Positions 36,296 through 47,309 are shown, counted from the stretch's first letter. The stretch: DNA of 64,000 bases from Aureimonas sp. AU22 (GCF_001463745.1 NZ_BBWJ01000045.1:62001-126000), one strand, 5' to 3'. Program-made: numbers and translations. Notes: a model not told the origin generated them from the sequence alone.

Positions 36296-37369
36296 TCACG
36301 CGGCCCGACGAAGCGAAGTGTCGAACTCGGGCTCGACGTCGCTTAGCCGCGTCTTGCCGAAAACGGCGCGAACCATCGAGCACACGCGTTCGGCTTCGCT
36401 CGCGCGCATGAGGTCCGCACGATCGGCTGAGACGTTCGCACCCGTGGCGCGCTCGTAGAGGTCGAGATACCATCCAAGGTGCTTGCGCGCGTGGCGCATG
36501 CCGGCCTGCGTCCCATAGAACCGCAGCATCTCGCCATGATGGGCGAGCACGAGATCGGCGAAGCATTCGTCCATGCGCAACGGATCGAGCGTGCCTTCGA
36601 CGAGCGCCGGAAACCACGGCCGTCCGCAGGCGGCGCGACCGATCATCACCGCGTCCGCCCCGCTCGCACCCAGCATGGCGCCGAGGTCCGCCCGGCTCTG
36701 CAGATCGCCGTTGGCGACCACCGGGATGGAGACCGTTCGCGACACCGCGCCGATCGCCGCCCAGTCCGCCGCGCCGGTGTAGAACTGATCGCGCGTCCGG
36801 CCGTGGACGGTAACGAGCCGCACGCCGGCGTTCTCGGCGCGCAGAGCGAGATCGGCAGCGTTGAGGCTGGATCGGTCCCAACCCAGCCGCATCTTGAGCG
36901 TGACCGGTACGTCCCCTGCTCCTTCCACGGTCGCATCGATCAGACGAAGCGCATGGTCGAGATCGCGCATCAGCGCCGAACCCGACAGCCCGCCCACCAC
37001 CTTCTTCGCCGGGCATCCCATGTTGATGTCGATGAGATCGGCGCCATGCGAGGCGACGATATCGGCCGCCTGACGCATGGCGTCGGCCTCGCGTCCCGCC
37101 AGCTGGACGGCGTGCAAACCGCACCCGTCCGCGCCGGCACGCTGCAGGCTTTCCTGGTCTTTTCGAACAAGCTCGCCGCTCGCCACCATTTCGGAGTAGA
37201 CGATCTCGGTGCCGAACGTCCGCACCAGCCGACGGAACGGAATGTCGGTGATTCCTGAGAGCGGCGCCAAAAACACGCGCGAACGGACGGTCAACCTGCC
37301 TATCGACAGGTCACCCGACCGCACCGGCAGCTCGCCGAACTTGCGCGACGTGGCATATTGAGAGCACAT
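36296..37369 (-). CDS. dusB: tRNA dihydrouridine synthase DusB
   Basis: Dus enzymes reduce uridine in the tRNA D loop with FMN and NADPH. The 357-residue protein has the TIM-barrel signature VFLAPLSGITDIPFRRLV, then the catalytic cysteine motif DINMGCPAKKVVGGLSGSAL. VTLKMRLGWD and MIGRAACGRPW follow with FMN phosphate contacts. The C-terminal tRNA-binding helical part includes RKHLGWYLDLY. The start at 37369 gives about 22 residues before the usual beginning, so a later start (near GDLSIG) is possible. It heads the dusB-ntrBC run and is divergent from ispDF (154 bases). Rhizobial nifR3 names refer to the same family. Confidence 0.94.
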   Translation of the reverse strand: MCSQYATSRKFGELPVRSGDLSIGRLTVRSRVFLAPLSGITDIPFRRLVRTFGTEIVYSEMVASGELVRKDQESLQRAGADGCGLHAVQLAGREADAMRQAADIVASHGADLIDINMGCPAKKVVGGLSGSALMRDLDHALRLIDATVEGAGDVPVTLKMRLGWDRSSLNAADLALRAENAGVRLVTVHGRTRDQFYTGAADWAAIGAVSRTVSIPVVANGDLQSRADLGAMLGASGADAVMIGRAACGRPWFPALVEGTLDPLRMDECFADLVLAHHGEMLRFYGTQAGMRHARKHLGWYLDLYERATGANVSADRADLMRASEAERVCSMVRAVFGKTRLSDVEPEFDTSLRRAA

Positions 37370-37523
37370 TCAAACAGCATATCGCCGCTTGCACAAAAGA
37401 CAATCAAAATGCGTGTGCAAAGCGGGAGCATGCTGCATTGCACACAGCGCGTGGCTACGGACTTGCTCACCGCGGACGGATGTGCTGACGACGTTCCATG
37501 AGAACGGTTCAAATGGGCAATCG

Positions 37524-38699
37524 ATGAAAATTGCAGCGATCCTTGTTGCCGCTGGCCGCGGGTCGCGTGCTGGGCTGACGCCCTTTGGACCGAAGCAGTA
37601 TTTCGACCTCGGTGGCCGCCCGGTGCTGTGGCGCACGGCCGAGCGCTTTCTCGCAACCGAGGGACTGACCCACGTCGTCGTCGTCATTCACCCGGACGAT
37701 CATGCCATTGCCGGCCGCGCGCTCGATGAACTCATGGACCGAATCGTTCTGGTGGAGGGCGGCGCGACCCGACAGGAATCGGTCCGGTGCGGGCTGGAGG
37801 CTCTGGCGGAAGTCGCGCCCGACGTCGTCCTGATCCACGATGCCGTGCGGCCGTTCGTATCGTCCGAGGCCATCCTGCGGGTGGTGGCGGATGTCGACCC
37901 CGCCACGGGCGCGATCCTCGCACTTCCCGTTGCGGACACGCTGAAGCGGTCCGACGGAGACCTGGTCGACATGACGGTGGACCGCTCCGGTCTCTTCGGC
38001 GCGCAGACACCCCAAGGTTTCCCCTATGGTTTGATCCGCGAGGCGCACACGAAGGCTTCGCGCGAGACGAAGACGTCGTTCACCGACGACGCCTCCATTG
38101 CCGAATGGGCCGGCATCCCTGTCCGCCTTGTCGCGGGCGATCCAGAGAACGTCAAACTGACGTTGGCGCGGGAACTCACCCTGGCCGCCGAACGCTTTCG
38201 AGAAGGACCACCGATGATCGACGTTCGCACGGGCAACGGATACGACGTCCACAAGCTGATACCAGGCGACGGCGTCACCTTGTGCGGGGTGCGGATCGAG
38301 CACGATCAGACGCTCCTTGGGCACTCGGACGCCGATGTCGGATTCCATGCCCTCACCGACGCCTTGCTCGCCACCTGCGGTGCGGGCGACATCGGCACCC
38401 ATTTCCCGCCCAGCGATCCGCAGTGGCGGGGAGTCGCTTCCCGGATTTTCCTGCAGCGCGCCGTGGACATCGTGCGGGAGCGGTCCGGCCGCATCTGCAA
38501 CGTCGACGTGACGCTGATCTGCGAAGCGCCGAAGGTCGGCCCGCATCGCGCAGCCATGGTCGCGGTGATCGGCGACGTGACGGGTCTGGAGCCGGATCGG
38601 ATTTCGATCAAGGCGACCACGAACGAGACGATCGGCTTCATCGGCCGCCGCGAGGGGATCGCGGCGATCGCCACTGCCAGCGTCGTCTACGGAGGCTGA
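37524..38699 (+). CDS. ispDF: bifunctional IspD/IspF isoprenoid enzyme
   Basis: One 391-residue chain joins two steps of the MEP pathway. The N-terminal IspD part (1-225) couples CTP to methylerythritol phosphate; it has ILVAAGRGSRAG with a nearby KQYF as the nucleotide site, and LIHDAVRPFVS. The C-terminal IspF part (230-391) makes the cyclic diphosphate; it has GNGYDVHKLIPGD with zinc-binding Asp and His, and LLGHSDADVGFHALTDALL. IspE, the middle step, is elsewhere. The fusion is known in Alpha- and Epsilonproteobacteria. The ATG at 37524 was chosen because IspD proteins start a few residues before AAILVAA. cinA follows four bases after the stop. Confidence 0.96.
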   Translation: MKIAAILVAAGRGSRAGLTPFGPKQYFDLGGRPVLWRTAERFLATEGLTHVVVVIHPDDHAIAGRALDELMDRIVLVEGGATRQESVRCGLEALAEVAPDVVLIHDAVRPFVSSEAILRVVADVDPATGAILALPVADTLKRSDGDLVDMTVDRSGLFGAQTPQGFPYGLIREAHTKASRETKTSFTDDASIAEWAGIPVRLVAGDPENVKLTLARELTLAAERFREGPPMIDVRTGNGYDVHKLIPGDGVTLCGVRIEHDQTLLGHSDADVGFHALTDALLATCGAGDIGTHFPPSDPQWRGVASRIFLQRAVDIVRERSGRICNVDVTLICEAPKVGPHRAAMVAVIGDVTGLEPDRISIKATTNETIGFIGRREGIAAIATASVVYGG

Positions 38700-38703
38700 G
38701 GGT

Positions 38704-39216
38704 ATGGATGCCGACGCAAGGCAGCGCCTGGCCGCATCGATCGTCGCCAGGGCCACCGACGCCGGGTTGACAATTGCGACCGCCGAATCCTGCACCGGGG
38801 GCCTGGTGGCGAGCGCGCTGACGGACGTCGCGGGCTCGTCCGCCGTGTTCGGAACCGGCTTCGTGACCTATTCCAACGACGCGAAGGCACGCCTCCTCGC
38901 CGTTCCCACCGCGCTGCTGGAACGCCATGGAGCCGTCTCTCGCGAGGTGGCCGAAGCGATGGCAGTCGGCGCCCGGCAGGTTGCGCGGTCGGATATCGCG
39001 GTATCGATCACCGGCATCGCCGGTCCGGGCGGCGGCTCGGAAAACAAGCCCGTCGGCCTCGTCCATTTCGCCTGCGCCTCGCGGCTCGGAACCGTCTACG
39101 CCGAGCATCGCTTCGGACCGATCGGCCGGGGTGAGGTCCGAATCGCGAGCGTTGCCGCGGCGCTGGAGATGCTGGGGGCCGCTCTGGACCGTCTCCTTCA
39201 GGCCGATACGGAATAG
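38704..39216 (+). CDS. CinA C-terminal domain protein, nicotinamide-nucleotide amidohydrolase (PncC-like)
   Basis: The 170-residue product is the stand-alone CinA C-terminal domain. It deamidates nicotinamide mononucleotide to nicotinic acid mononucleotide in NAD salvage (PncC). Seen motifs are TAESCTGGLVASALTDVAGSS near the N-terminus and ITGIAGPGGGSENKPVGLV in the middle, with FATYSNDAK-like GTGFVTYSNDAK between. The N-terminal molybdopterin-binding half of full CinA is absent, as is usual in Proteobacteria. It is four bases after ispDF and probably in the same transcript. The last 19 bases overlap the convergent COQ10-like gene. Confidence 0.91.
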   Translation: MDADARQRLAASIVARATDAGLTIATAESCTGGLVASALTDVAGSSAVFGTGFVTYSNDAKARLLAVPTALLERHGAVSREVAEAMAVGARQVARSDIAVSITGIAGPGGGSENKPVGLVHFACASRLGTVYAEHRFGPIGRGEVRIASVAAALEMLGAALDRLLQADTE

Positions 39217-39650
39217 ACCTTTTCCGCCCGCTCCTCGAAAGCCGTGGCGAAGCGGCGGAAGGCGTAGTCGAACATCGAGCCCATCAGCAGACCCAGCGTT
39301 CGGCTCTTGAACTCGTAGTCGATGAAGAACCGCACTTCACAGCCGTCGGGATGAGGCGCGAAGGTCCACCGGTTCTCGAGATAGCGAAACGGCCCGTCGA
39401 CATACTTCACGTCGATCTGCCGCTCGGCCGGTTTTAAGAGGACCTGCGACGTGAACGTCTCCCGGATCATCTTGTAGGCCACGGTCATGTCCGCAATCAG
39501 CAGCGTCTTGCCGTCCTTCTCGCGACGCGAACGCACCACGAGGCTCTGGCATAGCGGCAGGAACTCGGGGTAGCGCTCGACATCGGCCACGAGGTCGAAC
39601 ATCTCGTCGGGCGTGTGGCGCACGACGCGCGCATTCTCGAACTTCGGCAC
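39198..39650 (-). CDS. START-domain protein of the COQ10/RatA family
   Basis: The 150-residue protein is a polyketide-cyclase/START fold. It starts MPKFENARVVRHTPDEMFDL and continues VADVERYPEFLPLCQSLVV, KMIRETFTSQVLL and ENRWTFAPHPDGCEV. Mitochondrial COQ10 binds ubiquinone and supports respiration. The E. coli homologue RatA was described as inhibiting ribosome association, so two functional readings exist and the alphaproteobacterial one is most likely quinone-related. It lies three bases after lipA on the same strand, and its end overlaps the cinA end by 19 bases. The gene order lipA-coq10-cinA is the same in several rhizobia. Confidence 0.89.
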   Translation of the reverse strand: MPKFENARVVRHTPDEMFDLVADVERYPEFLPLCQSLVVRSRREKDGKTLLIADMTVAYKMIRETFTSQVLLKPAERQIDVKYVDGPFRYLENRWTFAPHPDGCEVRFFIDYEFKSRTLGLLMGSMFDYAFRRFATAFEERAEKVYSVSA

Positions 39651-39653
39651 GGA

Positions 39654-40619
39654 TCAGGCCGCGATCTTCGCCAGACGGGCGGCCTTCAGACGCTCGAAAT
39701 CGTCGCCTGCATGATACGACGAACGGGTGAGCGGGCTGGATGCCATGACGAGGAAGCCCTTGGTCAGGCCCACGGTCTCGAAGGACTTGAATTCGTCCGG
39801 GGTGACGTAGCGGATCACCGGATGGTGCTTGCGCGTCGGCTGGAGGTATTGGCCGATGGTCATGAAATCCACGTCCGCGGTGCGCAGGTCGTCCATCAGC
39901 TGGAGCACCTCGTGCCGCTCTTCGCCGAGGCCGACCATGATGCCCGACTTGGTGAAGATCGTCGGGTCCAGTTCCTTCACCCGCTGCAGGAGCCGTATGG
40001 AATGGAAGTAGCGGGCGCCGGGGCGCACCGTCAGGTAGTTCGACGGCACCGTCTCGAGGTTGTGGTTGAAAACGTCGGGACGGGCGGCGACCACCTTCTC
40101 CAAGGCGCCCGGCTTGCGCAGGAAGTCGGGAGTCAGGATTTCGATCGTGGTTCCAGGGGCGGAGGCACGAATGGCGTGGATGGTCTCGACGAAATGCTGC
40201 GCGCCGCCGTCGGCGAGATCGTCGCGGTCCACCGAGGTGATGACGACGTGCGACAGACCCATGCTCGCGACCGCACGGCCGACACTGGCGGGCTCGCCCC
40301 TGTCCAGCGCGTTCGGCAGACCGGTGGCGACGTTACAGAACGCGCACGCGCGCGTGCAGATGCCGCCCATGATCATGAAGGTCGCGTGCTTCTTCTCCCA
40401 GCATCCGCCGATGTTGGGGCATCCCGCCTCCTCGCACACGGTGACGAGGCGGTTGGATTTCACGATCTCCCGGGTTTCCTGGTAGCCGAGGGAGACCGGT
40501 GCCTTGACTCTGATCCAGTCAGGCTTCGGGAGCACCGCCGTATCGGGGCGGTGCGCCTTTTCGGGATGGCGGGGCCTCGCGGCACCAGCCGTGGTTCGGG
40601 CGTCTAGGATCGTGACCAT
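39654..40619 (-). CDS. lipA: lipoyl synthase
   Basis: LipA inserts two sulfurs into protein-bound octanoyl groups to make lipoate. The 321-residue radical-SAM enzyme carries both iron-sulfur sites. The auxiliary cluster motif [12 protein letters not shown] is CX4CX5C, and the radical-SAM motif CTRACAFC is CX3CX2[15 protein letters not shown] and [16 protein letters not shown] match the family. The C-terminal [12 protein letters not shown] contains the conserved serine. It lies close to the PDH genes (pdhB, pdhC) whose lipoyl domains need it, although a GlsB-like gene and lpdA lie between. The length is normal. Confidence 0.97.
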   Translation of the reverse strand: MVTILDARTTAGAARPRHPEKAHRPDTAVLPKPDWIRVKAPVSLGYQETREIVKSNRLVTVCEEAGCPNIGGCWEKKHATFMIMGGICTRACAFCNVATGLPNALDRGEPASVGRAVASMGLSHVVITSVDRDDLADGGAQHFVETIHAIRASAPGTTIEILTPDFLRKPGALEKVVAARPDVFNHNLETVPSNYLTVRPGARYFHSIRLLQRVKELDPTIFTKSGIMVGLGEERHEVLQLMDDLRTADVDFMTIGQYLQPTRKHHPVIRYVTPDEFKSFETVGLTKGFLVMASSPLTRSSYHAGDDFERLKAARLAKIAA

Positions 40620-40661
40620 TGACCGTCATTTAAGCTCGGTTCGACAGTCACGCAATCGCGC

Positions 40662-40922
40662 TTAGACGCGGCGGCCGCGGACTGCCCGGAAGAGGAAGAT
40701 CAGGATGCAGGCACCGATGAAGCCGACGATCAGGTACTGGATCGAGAAGCTCGCGCCCGCCTGAAGGTTCGTCGCACCGAGGATGCCGAGGAGGAAGTTC
40801 AAGAACACGGCACCGACGATGCCGAGAATGATGTTCAGAAGAAGCCCCATGTTGCTCTTCATCACAGTCTCGGCGAGCCATCCGGCGATGCCGCCAACGA
40901 TAATTGCAGCGAGCCAACCCAT
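40662..40922 (-). CDS. GlsB/YeaQ/YmgE-family stress-response membrane protein
   Basis: The 86-residue protein is almost entirely hydrophobic with three predicted helices and many glycine zipper steps, beginning MGWLAAIIVGGIAGWLAETV. MGLLLNIILGIVGAVFLNFL and YLIVGFIGACILIFLFRAV follow, with a short basic tail RGRRV. This is the pattern once annotated as transglycosylase-associated protein. The family is linked to envelope and general stress but has no assigned reaction. It lies between lipA (42 bases) and lpdA (95 bases) on the same strand. No promoter was recognised. Confidence 0.86.
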   Translation of the reverse strand: MGWLAAIIVGGIAGWLAETVMKSNMGLLLNIILGIVGAVFLNFLLGILGATNLQAGASFSIQYLIVGFIGACILIFLFRAVRGRRV

Positions 40923-41017
40923 ACGTATCTCCTACGGTACAAACACCGAGAGTTGAGATAGTGCGGCGAAAATGTGGACAAGACCTCTTGTCGCGGCCCG
41001 CTGCAATTTTCACGTCC

Positions 41018-42469
<1,452 letters not shown>

Positions 42470-42498
42470 GGGTCTTCTCCGTCGAAAGGAATTCGTCG

Positions 42499-43134
42499 CT
42501 AGAGCAGCGGAACAAGCGTCTGAGCAATCGCCTCGCCGAGGGCGCGTGTGTTGGCGGCATCGAGATGAACCCCGTCCTGCGGGGTGGCGACGCAATGGTC
42601 CGACGCTGCCACATGACGGCATCCGGTGACCTCGGCGACGCGGGCATAAGCGTCCTTGAAGCGGTGCGATTCATCGACCGAATGGCCGAACATCGCATCG
42701 AAGTCCGGGTCTGCGGTCCGCACCAACGCAGGAGGAGACACCAGCACGATCTCGCCGACCCGGAACGCGAAGGACGAAGGAAAGCTGCGGGCAATCTCTA
42801 CCAGCCGTTCCACGCCGAAGGCGGCCTCCGCGACCCGGCCGCCGCCCGTATGCTTCTTCAGATCGTTCGATCCAAGCGCGATCACCAGAATGTCGACGGG
42901 CTCGTGGGTGGCGAGGATCGTCGGCAGCAGTCGCGCACCGTTTCGGTCCGATGGCGCGAGATGGTCGTCATAGGCGGTCGTGCGCCCGTTCAGCCCCTCC
43001 GCAATGACACGCGCCCTTCCGGCCAGCCGTTCTCCGACCACGCTCGGCCAGCGATCTTCGTAACGATGCCGGCCGGGGCCAGCGGCATCGTAGCCCCAAG
43101 TCAGAGAGTCACCGAAACAAAGCACGGTCTTCAT
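42499..43134 (-). CDS. SGNH/GDSL hydrolase
   Basis: The 211-residue enzyme shows the SGNH blocks in order: block I CFGDSLTWGYDAAG with nucleophile Ser10, block II with Gly in EGLNGRTT, block III ALGSNDLKKH with Asn, and block V DGVHLDAANTRALGEAI with the Asp-His pair. It is an arylesterase-like esterase with no signal peptide, so it acts in the cytoplasm. The substrate is unknown. It lies between pdhC and lpdA on the same strand. A similar arylesterase gene occurs in the equivalent pdh locus of Sinorhizobium, to my recollection, so the position may be conserved. Confidence 0.9.
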   Translation of the reverse strand: MKTVLCFGDSLTWGYDAAGPGRHRYEDRWPSVVGERLAGRARVIAEGLNGRTTAYDDHLAPSDRNGARLLPTILATHEPVDILVIALGSNDLKKHTGGGRVAEAAFGVERLVEIARSFPSSFAFRVGEIVLVSPPALVRTADPDFDAMFGHSVDESHRFKDAYARVAEVTGCRHVAASDHCVATPQDGVHLDAANTRALGEAIAQTLVPLL

Positions 43135-43157
43135 GGGCGAAGCTCGCAGCCCGCCGA

Positions 43158-44561
43158 TCAGACCAGCATGCTCATCGGGTTCTCGATGAAGCGCTTGAAT
43201 GCCGAGATCAGTTCAGCGCCGAGAGCTCCGTCGACCGCACGATGATCGGTCGAGAGCGTCACCGTCATAACGGTCGCGACCGTCACGGCGCCGGCCTTCA
43301 CCACCGCTCGTTCCTCACCGGCGCCGACCGCAAGGATCGTCGCATGCGGCGGGTTGATGACGGCCGAGAAATCCTTGATGCCGAACATGCCGAGGTTCGA
43401 AACCGCAGTCGTTCCGCCTTGATACTCCTCGGGCTTCAGCTTGCGGGCGCGAGCGCGCTTGGCCAGATCCTTCATCTCGTTAGAGATGGTCGAAAGCGTC
43501 TTCTCGTCGGCCTTGCGAATGATCGGGGTGATGAGGCCGCCCTCAATCGACACGGCGACGCCGACATCGGCGTTGCGGTGCTTCAGCATGGCACTCTCGG
43601 TCCAGGAGACGTTGGCGTCGGGCACCGCGACCAGCGCACAGGCCATCGCCTTGATGACCATGTCGTTGACCGACAGCTTGTAGGCCGGGCGTTCGCCCGC
43701 CTCGCCCTTCACCGTGGGCGCCGCGCCGTTCAACTGCTTGCGCAGCGCCAGCAAGGCGTCGAGTTCGCAATCCACCGACAGGTAGAAGTGCGGAACCGTC
43801 TGCTTGGATTCCACCAGCCGCTTGGCGATGGTCTTGCGCATGCCGTCGTGCGGGATCTTCTCGTAGGAGCCTTCGGCGAAGAGCTTGAGGATCGCGTCGT
43901 CGCTGGCACCCTTGGGGGCTGCGGTCGCGGGGGCGGCGGCAGGAGCAGGTGCCTCGGTTGCTGGGGATACCGTAGCGTTGGCGGCACCACCCTTTGCGGC
44001 GCCCTCGACGTCGGCCTTCACGATACGGCCGTGGGGTCCGCTCCCCTGAACGCCGGACAGATCGACGCCCTGTTCCCGAGCGATGCGGCGTGCGAGCGGC
44101 GAGGCGAAGACGCGGCCGCCTTTCGAAGATTCGGAACCACCGGACGACGACTTGGCGGAAGAGCCGCCCTCGCTGGCGGACGCTGTTTCTGCCGAACGCT
44201 CGTAGCCACGCTTGTCAGCGTCCTTTGCGTCGTCCGTCGAACCCTCGACCGCGGCATCGGCCGCGGGCGAACCGGACGCCGACGCTCCACCGCCCGCCGC
44301 CGCCGCCGAAGCGTCTTCGCCCTCGGCCGCCAGGATGGCGATCACGGCGTTGACCTTCACGCCTTCCGTGCCGGCGGGAACGACGATCTTGGCGACCGTG
44401 CCCTCGTCCACGGCTTCGACTTCCATCGTCGCCTTGTCGGTTTCGATCTCCGCAATGACGTCGCCGGAGGAGACCTTGTCGCCCTCCTTCACCAGCCACT
44501 TCGCGAGGTTGCCCTCTTCCATCGTCGGCGAAAGGGCCGGCATCGTGACGTTGATCGGCAT
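43158..44561 (-). CDS. pdhC: dihydrolipoamide acetyltransferase (E2) of the PDH complex
   Basis: E2 moves acetyl groups from E1 to CoA. The 467-residue chain has one lipoyl domain (1-78) with the lipoylated Lys43 in [12 protein letters not shown] long Ala/Ser/Gly/Glu-rich linker follows, then a peripheral-subunit binding domain (about 160-200) with [20 protein letters not shown] second Ala/Pro linker and the catalytic core come next. The core ends with the active-site [10 protein letters not shown] single lipoyl domain is usual in Rhizobiales. The start was set at ATG 44559-44561, which gives the family-typical [17 protein letters not shown]. It follows pdhB after 216 bases that hold a hairpin. 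Confidence 0.96.
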   Translation of the reverse strand: MPINVTMPALSPTMEEGNLAKWLVKEGDKVSSGDVIAEIETDKATMEVEAVDEGTVAKIVVPAGTEGVKVNAVIAILAAEGEDASAAAAGGGASASGSPAADAAVEGSTDDAKDADKRGYERSAETASASEGGSSAKSSSGGSESSKGGRVFASPLARRIAREQGVDLSGVQGSGPHGRIVKADVEGAAKGGAANATVSPATEAPAPAAAPATAAPKGASDDAILKLFAEGSYEKIPHDGMRKTIAKRLVESKQTVPHFYLSVDCELDALLALRKQLNGAAPTVKGEAGERPAYKLSVNDMVIKAMACALVAVPDANVSWTESAMLKHRNADVGVAVSIEGGLITPIIRKADEKTLSTISNEMKDLAKRARARKLKPEEYQGGTTAVSNLGMFGIKDFSAVINPPHATILAVGAGEERAVVKAGAVTVATVMTVTLSTDHRAVDGALGAELISAFKRFIENPMSMLV

Positions 44562-44705
44562 CGGCGCACGTCTCCTCAGTCGCCCATTCGAAGGGCATCG
44601 ATCGTTCCAAGGGCCACGATCCGCTCGTAGCGAAACCGTTCGGCCAGCATCAAGGGTCGCCTGCGCGGCCGCGACGTCAAGCGACCTTCGTTGCCGCATC
44701 GCGGC

Positions 44706-44733
44706 GGGACGGCCGGAGGAGTCCGCCCGTCCC
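44706..44733 (-). terminator. GC-rich hairpin in the pdhB-pdhC gap
   Basis: GGGACGG (44706-44712) pairs with CCGTCCC (44727-44733), and four further base pairs (CGGA/TCCG) lie inside after one C-C mismatch. No T-run follows on the minus strand. It may attenuate readthrough from pdhB into pdhC or stabilise an mRNA end. Confidence 0.45.
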
Positions 44734-44777
44734 GAATTGTCGAGAACCCCGCCGCTCCCGGACGAGGTTCCATTGCA

Positions 44778-46193
44778 TCAGCGGTAGCAGACGGCCTTGA
44801 CCGCCTCGACCACTTCCTTGGCCGAAGGCAACGCCAGCTTCTCGAGATTGGCGGCGTAAGGCATCGGCACGTCCTTGCCGCAGACCTTGAGCACCGGCGC
44901 GTCGAGATAGTCGAACGCCTTCACCATCAGCTGCGAGGCGATCTCGGAGCCGACCGAGTTCTGCGGCCAACCCTCCTCGACGGTCACGCAGCGGTTGGTC
45001 TTCTTGACCGAACGCACGATCGCGTCGACGTCCATCGGACGGATCGTGCGCAGGTCGATGACCTCGGCGTCGATGCCTTCCTTCGCAAGCTGCTCGGCGG
45101 CGGCCACGGCATACGTCATGCCGATGCCGAAGGAGACGATGGTGACGTCCTTGCCCTTGCGATGAACGCGCGCCTTGCCGATCGGAACCGTCCAGTCGTC
45201 GGTATCAGGCACTTCGAAGGAGTGACCGTAGAGGATCTCGTTCTCGAGGAAGACGATCGGGTTCGGGTCGCGGATCGCCGACTTCATCAGACCCTTGGCG
45301 TCGGCCGCGGAATAGGGCTGAATCACCTTGAGACCGGGGATCTGGCTGTACCAGGCCGCATAGTCTTGGCTGTGCTGCGCGGCGACGCGGGCGGCAGCGC
45401 CGTTCGGGCCACGGAACACGATCGGGCAGCCCATCTGGCCACCGGCCATGTAGAGCGTCTTGGCGGCTGAGTTGATGATCTGGTCGATCGCCTGCATGGC
45501 GAAGTTGAACGTCATGAACTCGACGATCGGCTTCAGTCCCGCGAACGCCGCGCCGACGCCCATGCCGGCGAAGCCGTGCTCGGTGATCGGCGTATCGACC
45601 ACGCGGCGCGCGCCGAACTCGTCCAGCAGGCCCTGGCTGATCTTGTAGGCGCCTTGATACTCGGCGACTTCCTCGCCCATCAGGAACACCGTCTCGTCGC
45701 GGCGCATCTCCTCGGCCATCGCCTCGCGGAGCGCCTCGCGCACGGTCTTCGTCACCGTCTTGGTGCCGGCCGGGATCTCCTCGGCGAAGTCGCCGTCGAC
45801 ATCCTCGGGCTCCGGGTGCGACATGCCTTGCGCGGGCACCGGCGCCGGCTTCGACTTGTCGCCTTCGGCAGCGTCGGGCTTCGCCTCGGTCGGTGTCGAT
45901 GCGGTCGGCGCCGGCTTCGGCGCGGAGGCCACCGCGTCATCCGCGCTTTCGCCATCGGCCAGAAGAATGGCGATCGGCGTATTGACCTTCACGCCTTCGG
46001 TTCCAGCGGCGATCAGGATCTTGCCGATCTTGCCTTCGTCGATGGCCTCGACTTCCATGGTCGCCTTGTCGGTCTCGATCTCCGCGATCACGTCGCCGGG
46101 GGCGACGCTGTCGCCCTCCTGCTTGACCCACTTCGACAGGGTGCCCTCTTCCATCGTGGGGGAAAGGGCGGGCATCAGGATTTCGGTCGGCAT
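44778..46193 (-). CDS. pdhB: pyruvate dehydrogenase E1 beta subunit with N-terminal lipoyl domain
   Basis: The 471-residue chain joins an N-terminal lipoyl domain (1-78, Lys43 in [11 protein letters not shown]) and a flexible Ala/Pro/Thr/Lys linker to the E1 beta transketolase-like domain (from about residue 145). In that domain [20 protein letters not shown] and [20 protein letters not shown] mark the thiamine diphosphate site. The extra lipoyl domain on E1 beta is a known feature of many Alphaproteobacteria. Its first 45 or so residues are nearly the same as those of PdhC. It pairs with PdhA, whose stop is 12 bases upstream. The E1 heterotetramer decarboxylates pyruvate. Confidence 0.96.
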   Translation of the reverse strand: MPTEILMPALSPTMEEGTLSKWVKQEGDSVAPGDVIAEIETDKATMEVEAIDEGKIGKILIAAGTEGVKVNTPIAILLADGESADDAVASAPKPAPTASTPTEAKPDAAEGDKSKPAPVPAQGMSHPEPEDVDGDFAEEIPAGTKTVTKTVREALREAMAEEMRRDETVFLMGEEVAEYQGAYKISQGLLDEFGARRVVDTPITEHGFAGMGVGAAFAGLKPIVEFMTFNFAMQAIDQIINSAAKTLYMAGGQMGCPIVFRGPNGAAARVAAQHSQDYAAWYSQIPGLKVIQPYSAADAKGLMKSAIRDPNPIVFLENEILYGHSFEVPDTDDWTVPIGKARVHRKGKDVTIVSFGIGMTYAVAAAEQLAKEGIDAEVIDLRTIRPMDVDAIVRSVKKTNRCVTVEEGWPQNSVGSEIASQLMVKAFDYLDAPVLKVCGKDVPMPYAANLEKLALPSAKEVVEAVKAVCYR

Positions 46194-46205
46194 GCGCCCT
46201 TCCCC

Positions 46206-47309
46206 TTACTTCGAAGCCTGCGGAACGGCGTCCGCATAAATGTCGGTCCAAAGTTCCGAGACGTCCGGCTCGGGGTCGTTCTGCGCGAACTCGGCAGCGT
46301 CGGCCACGATGTCGCGCACTTCGCGATCCACAGCCTTCAGGTCGTCCTCGGACGTCCCGTGGGCGTCGACGAGCCGCTGACGAACCTGCTCGATCGGATC
46401 GGACTCGGCACGCATCTTCTGCACCTCGTCGCGGGTGCGGTACTTCGCGGGATCCGACATCGAGTGACCGCGATAGCGATAGGTCAGCATCTCGAGGATC
46501 ATCGGACCCTCGCCGTTGCGGCAATGCTGGACAGCGAGATCGCCCGCAGCCTTCACCGCGCGCACGTCCATGCCGTCGACCTGGATACCCGGAATCTTGA
46601 ACGACAAGCCGCGATGAGCGAAGTTCGTCTCGGCCGAGGCGCGATTGACCGACGTGCCCATGGCATACCGGTTGTTCTCGATCACGTAGATCACCGGCAG
46701 CTTCCACAGCGATGCCATGTTGAAGCTCTCGTAGACCTGGCCCTGATTGGCCGCGCCGTCGCCAAAATAGGTGATCGATACGGAATCGTTCCCGCGGTAG
46801 CGATTGGCGAAGGCGAGGCCCGTGCCAAGAGAGACCTGCGCGCCGACGATGCCGTGGCCACCGTAGAAGTGCTTCTCCTTCGAGAACATGTGCATGGAGC
46901 CGCCCTTGCCCTTCGAGTAGCCGGAACGGCGACCCGTGAGCTCGGCCATGACGCCGCGCGATTCCATGCCCGTGGCCAGCATGTGGCCGTGGTCGCGATA
47001 GCCGGTGATGACCTGGTCACCTTCCTTCATCGCCATCTGCATGCCGACGACGACCGCTTCCTGGCCGATGTAGAGGTGGCAGAAGCCGCCGATGAAGCCC
47101 ATGCCGTACAGCTGGCCCGCCTTCTCCTCGAAGCGGCGGATCAGAAGCATGTCCCGGTAGGCCCGGACTTCCTCATCCTTGGAGAACTGCGCAGGGGCCG
47201 GAGCCGCGTACTGCTTCAGCGTCTTTTCGATGTCACCTGCGCCGGGAGCCCTGGCCTCGCCGTCGCCGCCAATACCCTGCTTCTTCAGTGCGGCCATATC
47301 GAATCCCAT
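46206..47309 (-). CDS. pdhA: pyruvate dehydrogenase E1 alpha subunit
   Basis: E1 alpha binds thiamine diphosphate with PdhB and decarboxylates pyruvate. The 367-residue protein has the TPP motif GDGAANQGQVYESFNMASLW to ENN. MLLIRRFEEKAGQLYGMGFI, CHLYIGQEAVVVGMQ and TYRYRGHSMSDPAKYRTRDE follow, the last being the loop that holds the phosphorylated serine in eukaryotic enzymes. The N-terminus is about 30 residues longer than the conserved core. The alternative ATG at 47297 (MAALKK) is equally possible, since a purine-rich AAGGG directly precedes 47309. The pdhA-pdhB order is standard. The 135 bases upstream should hold the operon promoter. Confidence 0.95.
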   Translation of the reverse strand: MGFDMAALKKQGIGGDGEARAPGAGDIEKTLKQYAAPAPAQFSKDEEVRAYRDMLLIRRFEEKAGQLYGMGFIGGFCHLYIGQEAVVVGMQMAMKEGDQVITGYRDHGHMLATGMESRGVMAELTGRRSGYSKGKGGSMHMFSKEKHFYGGHGIVGAQVSLGTGLAFANRYRGNDSVSITYFGDGAANQGQVYESFNMASLWKLPVIYVIENNRYAMGTSVNRASAETNFAHRGLSFKIPGIQVDGMDVRAVKAAGDLAVQHCRNGEGPMILEMLTYRYRGHSMSDPAKYRTRDEVQKMRAESDPIEQVRQRLVDAHGTSEDDLKAVDREVRDIVADAAEFAQNDPEPDVSELWTDIYADAVPQASK

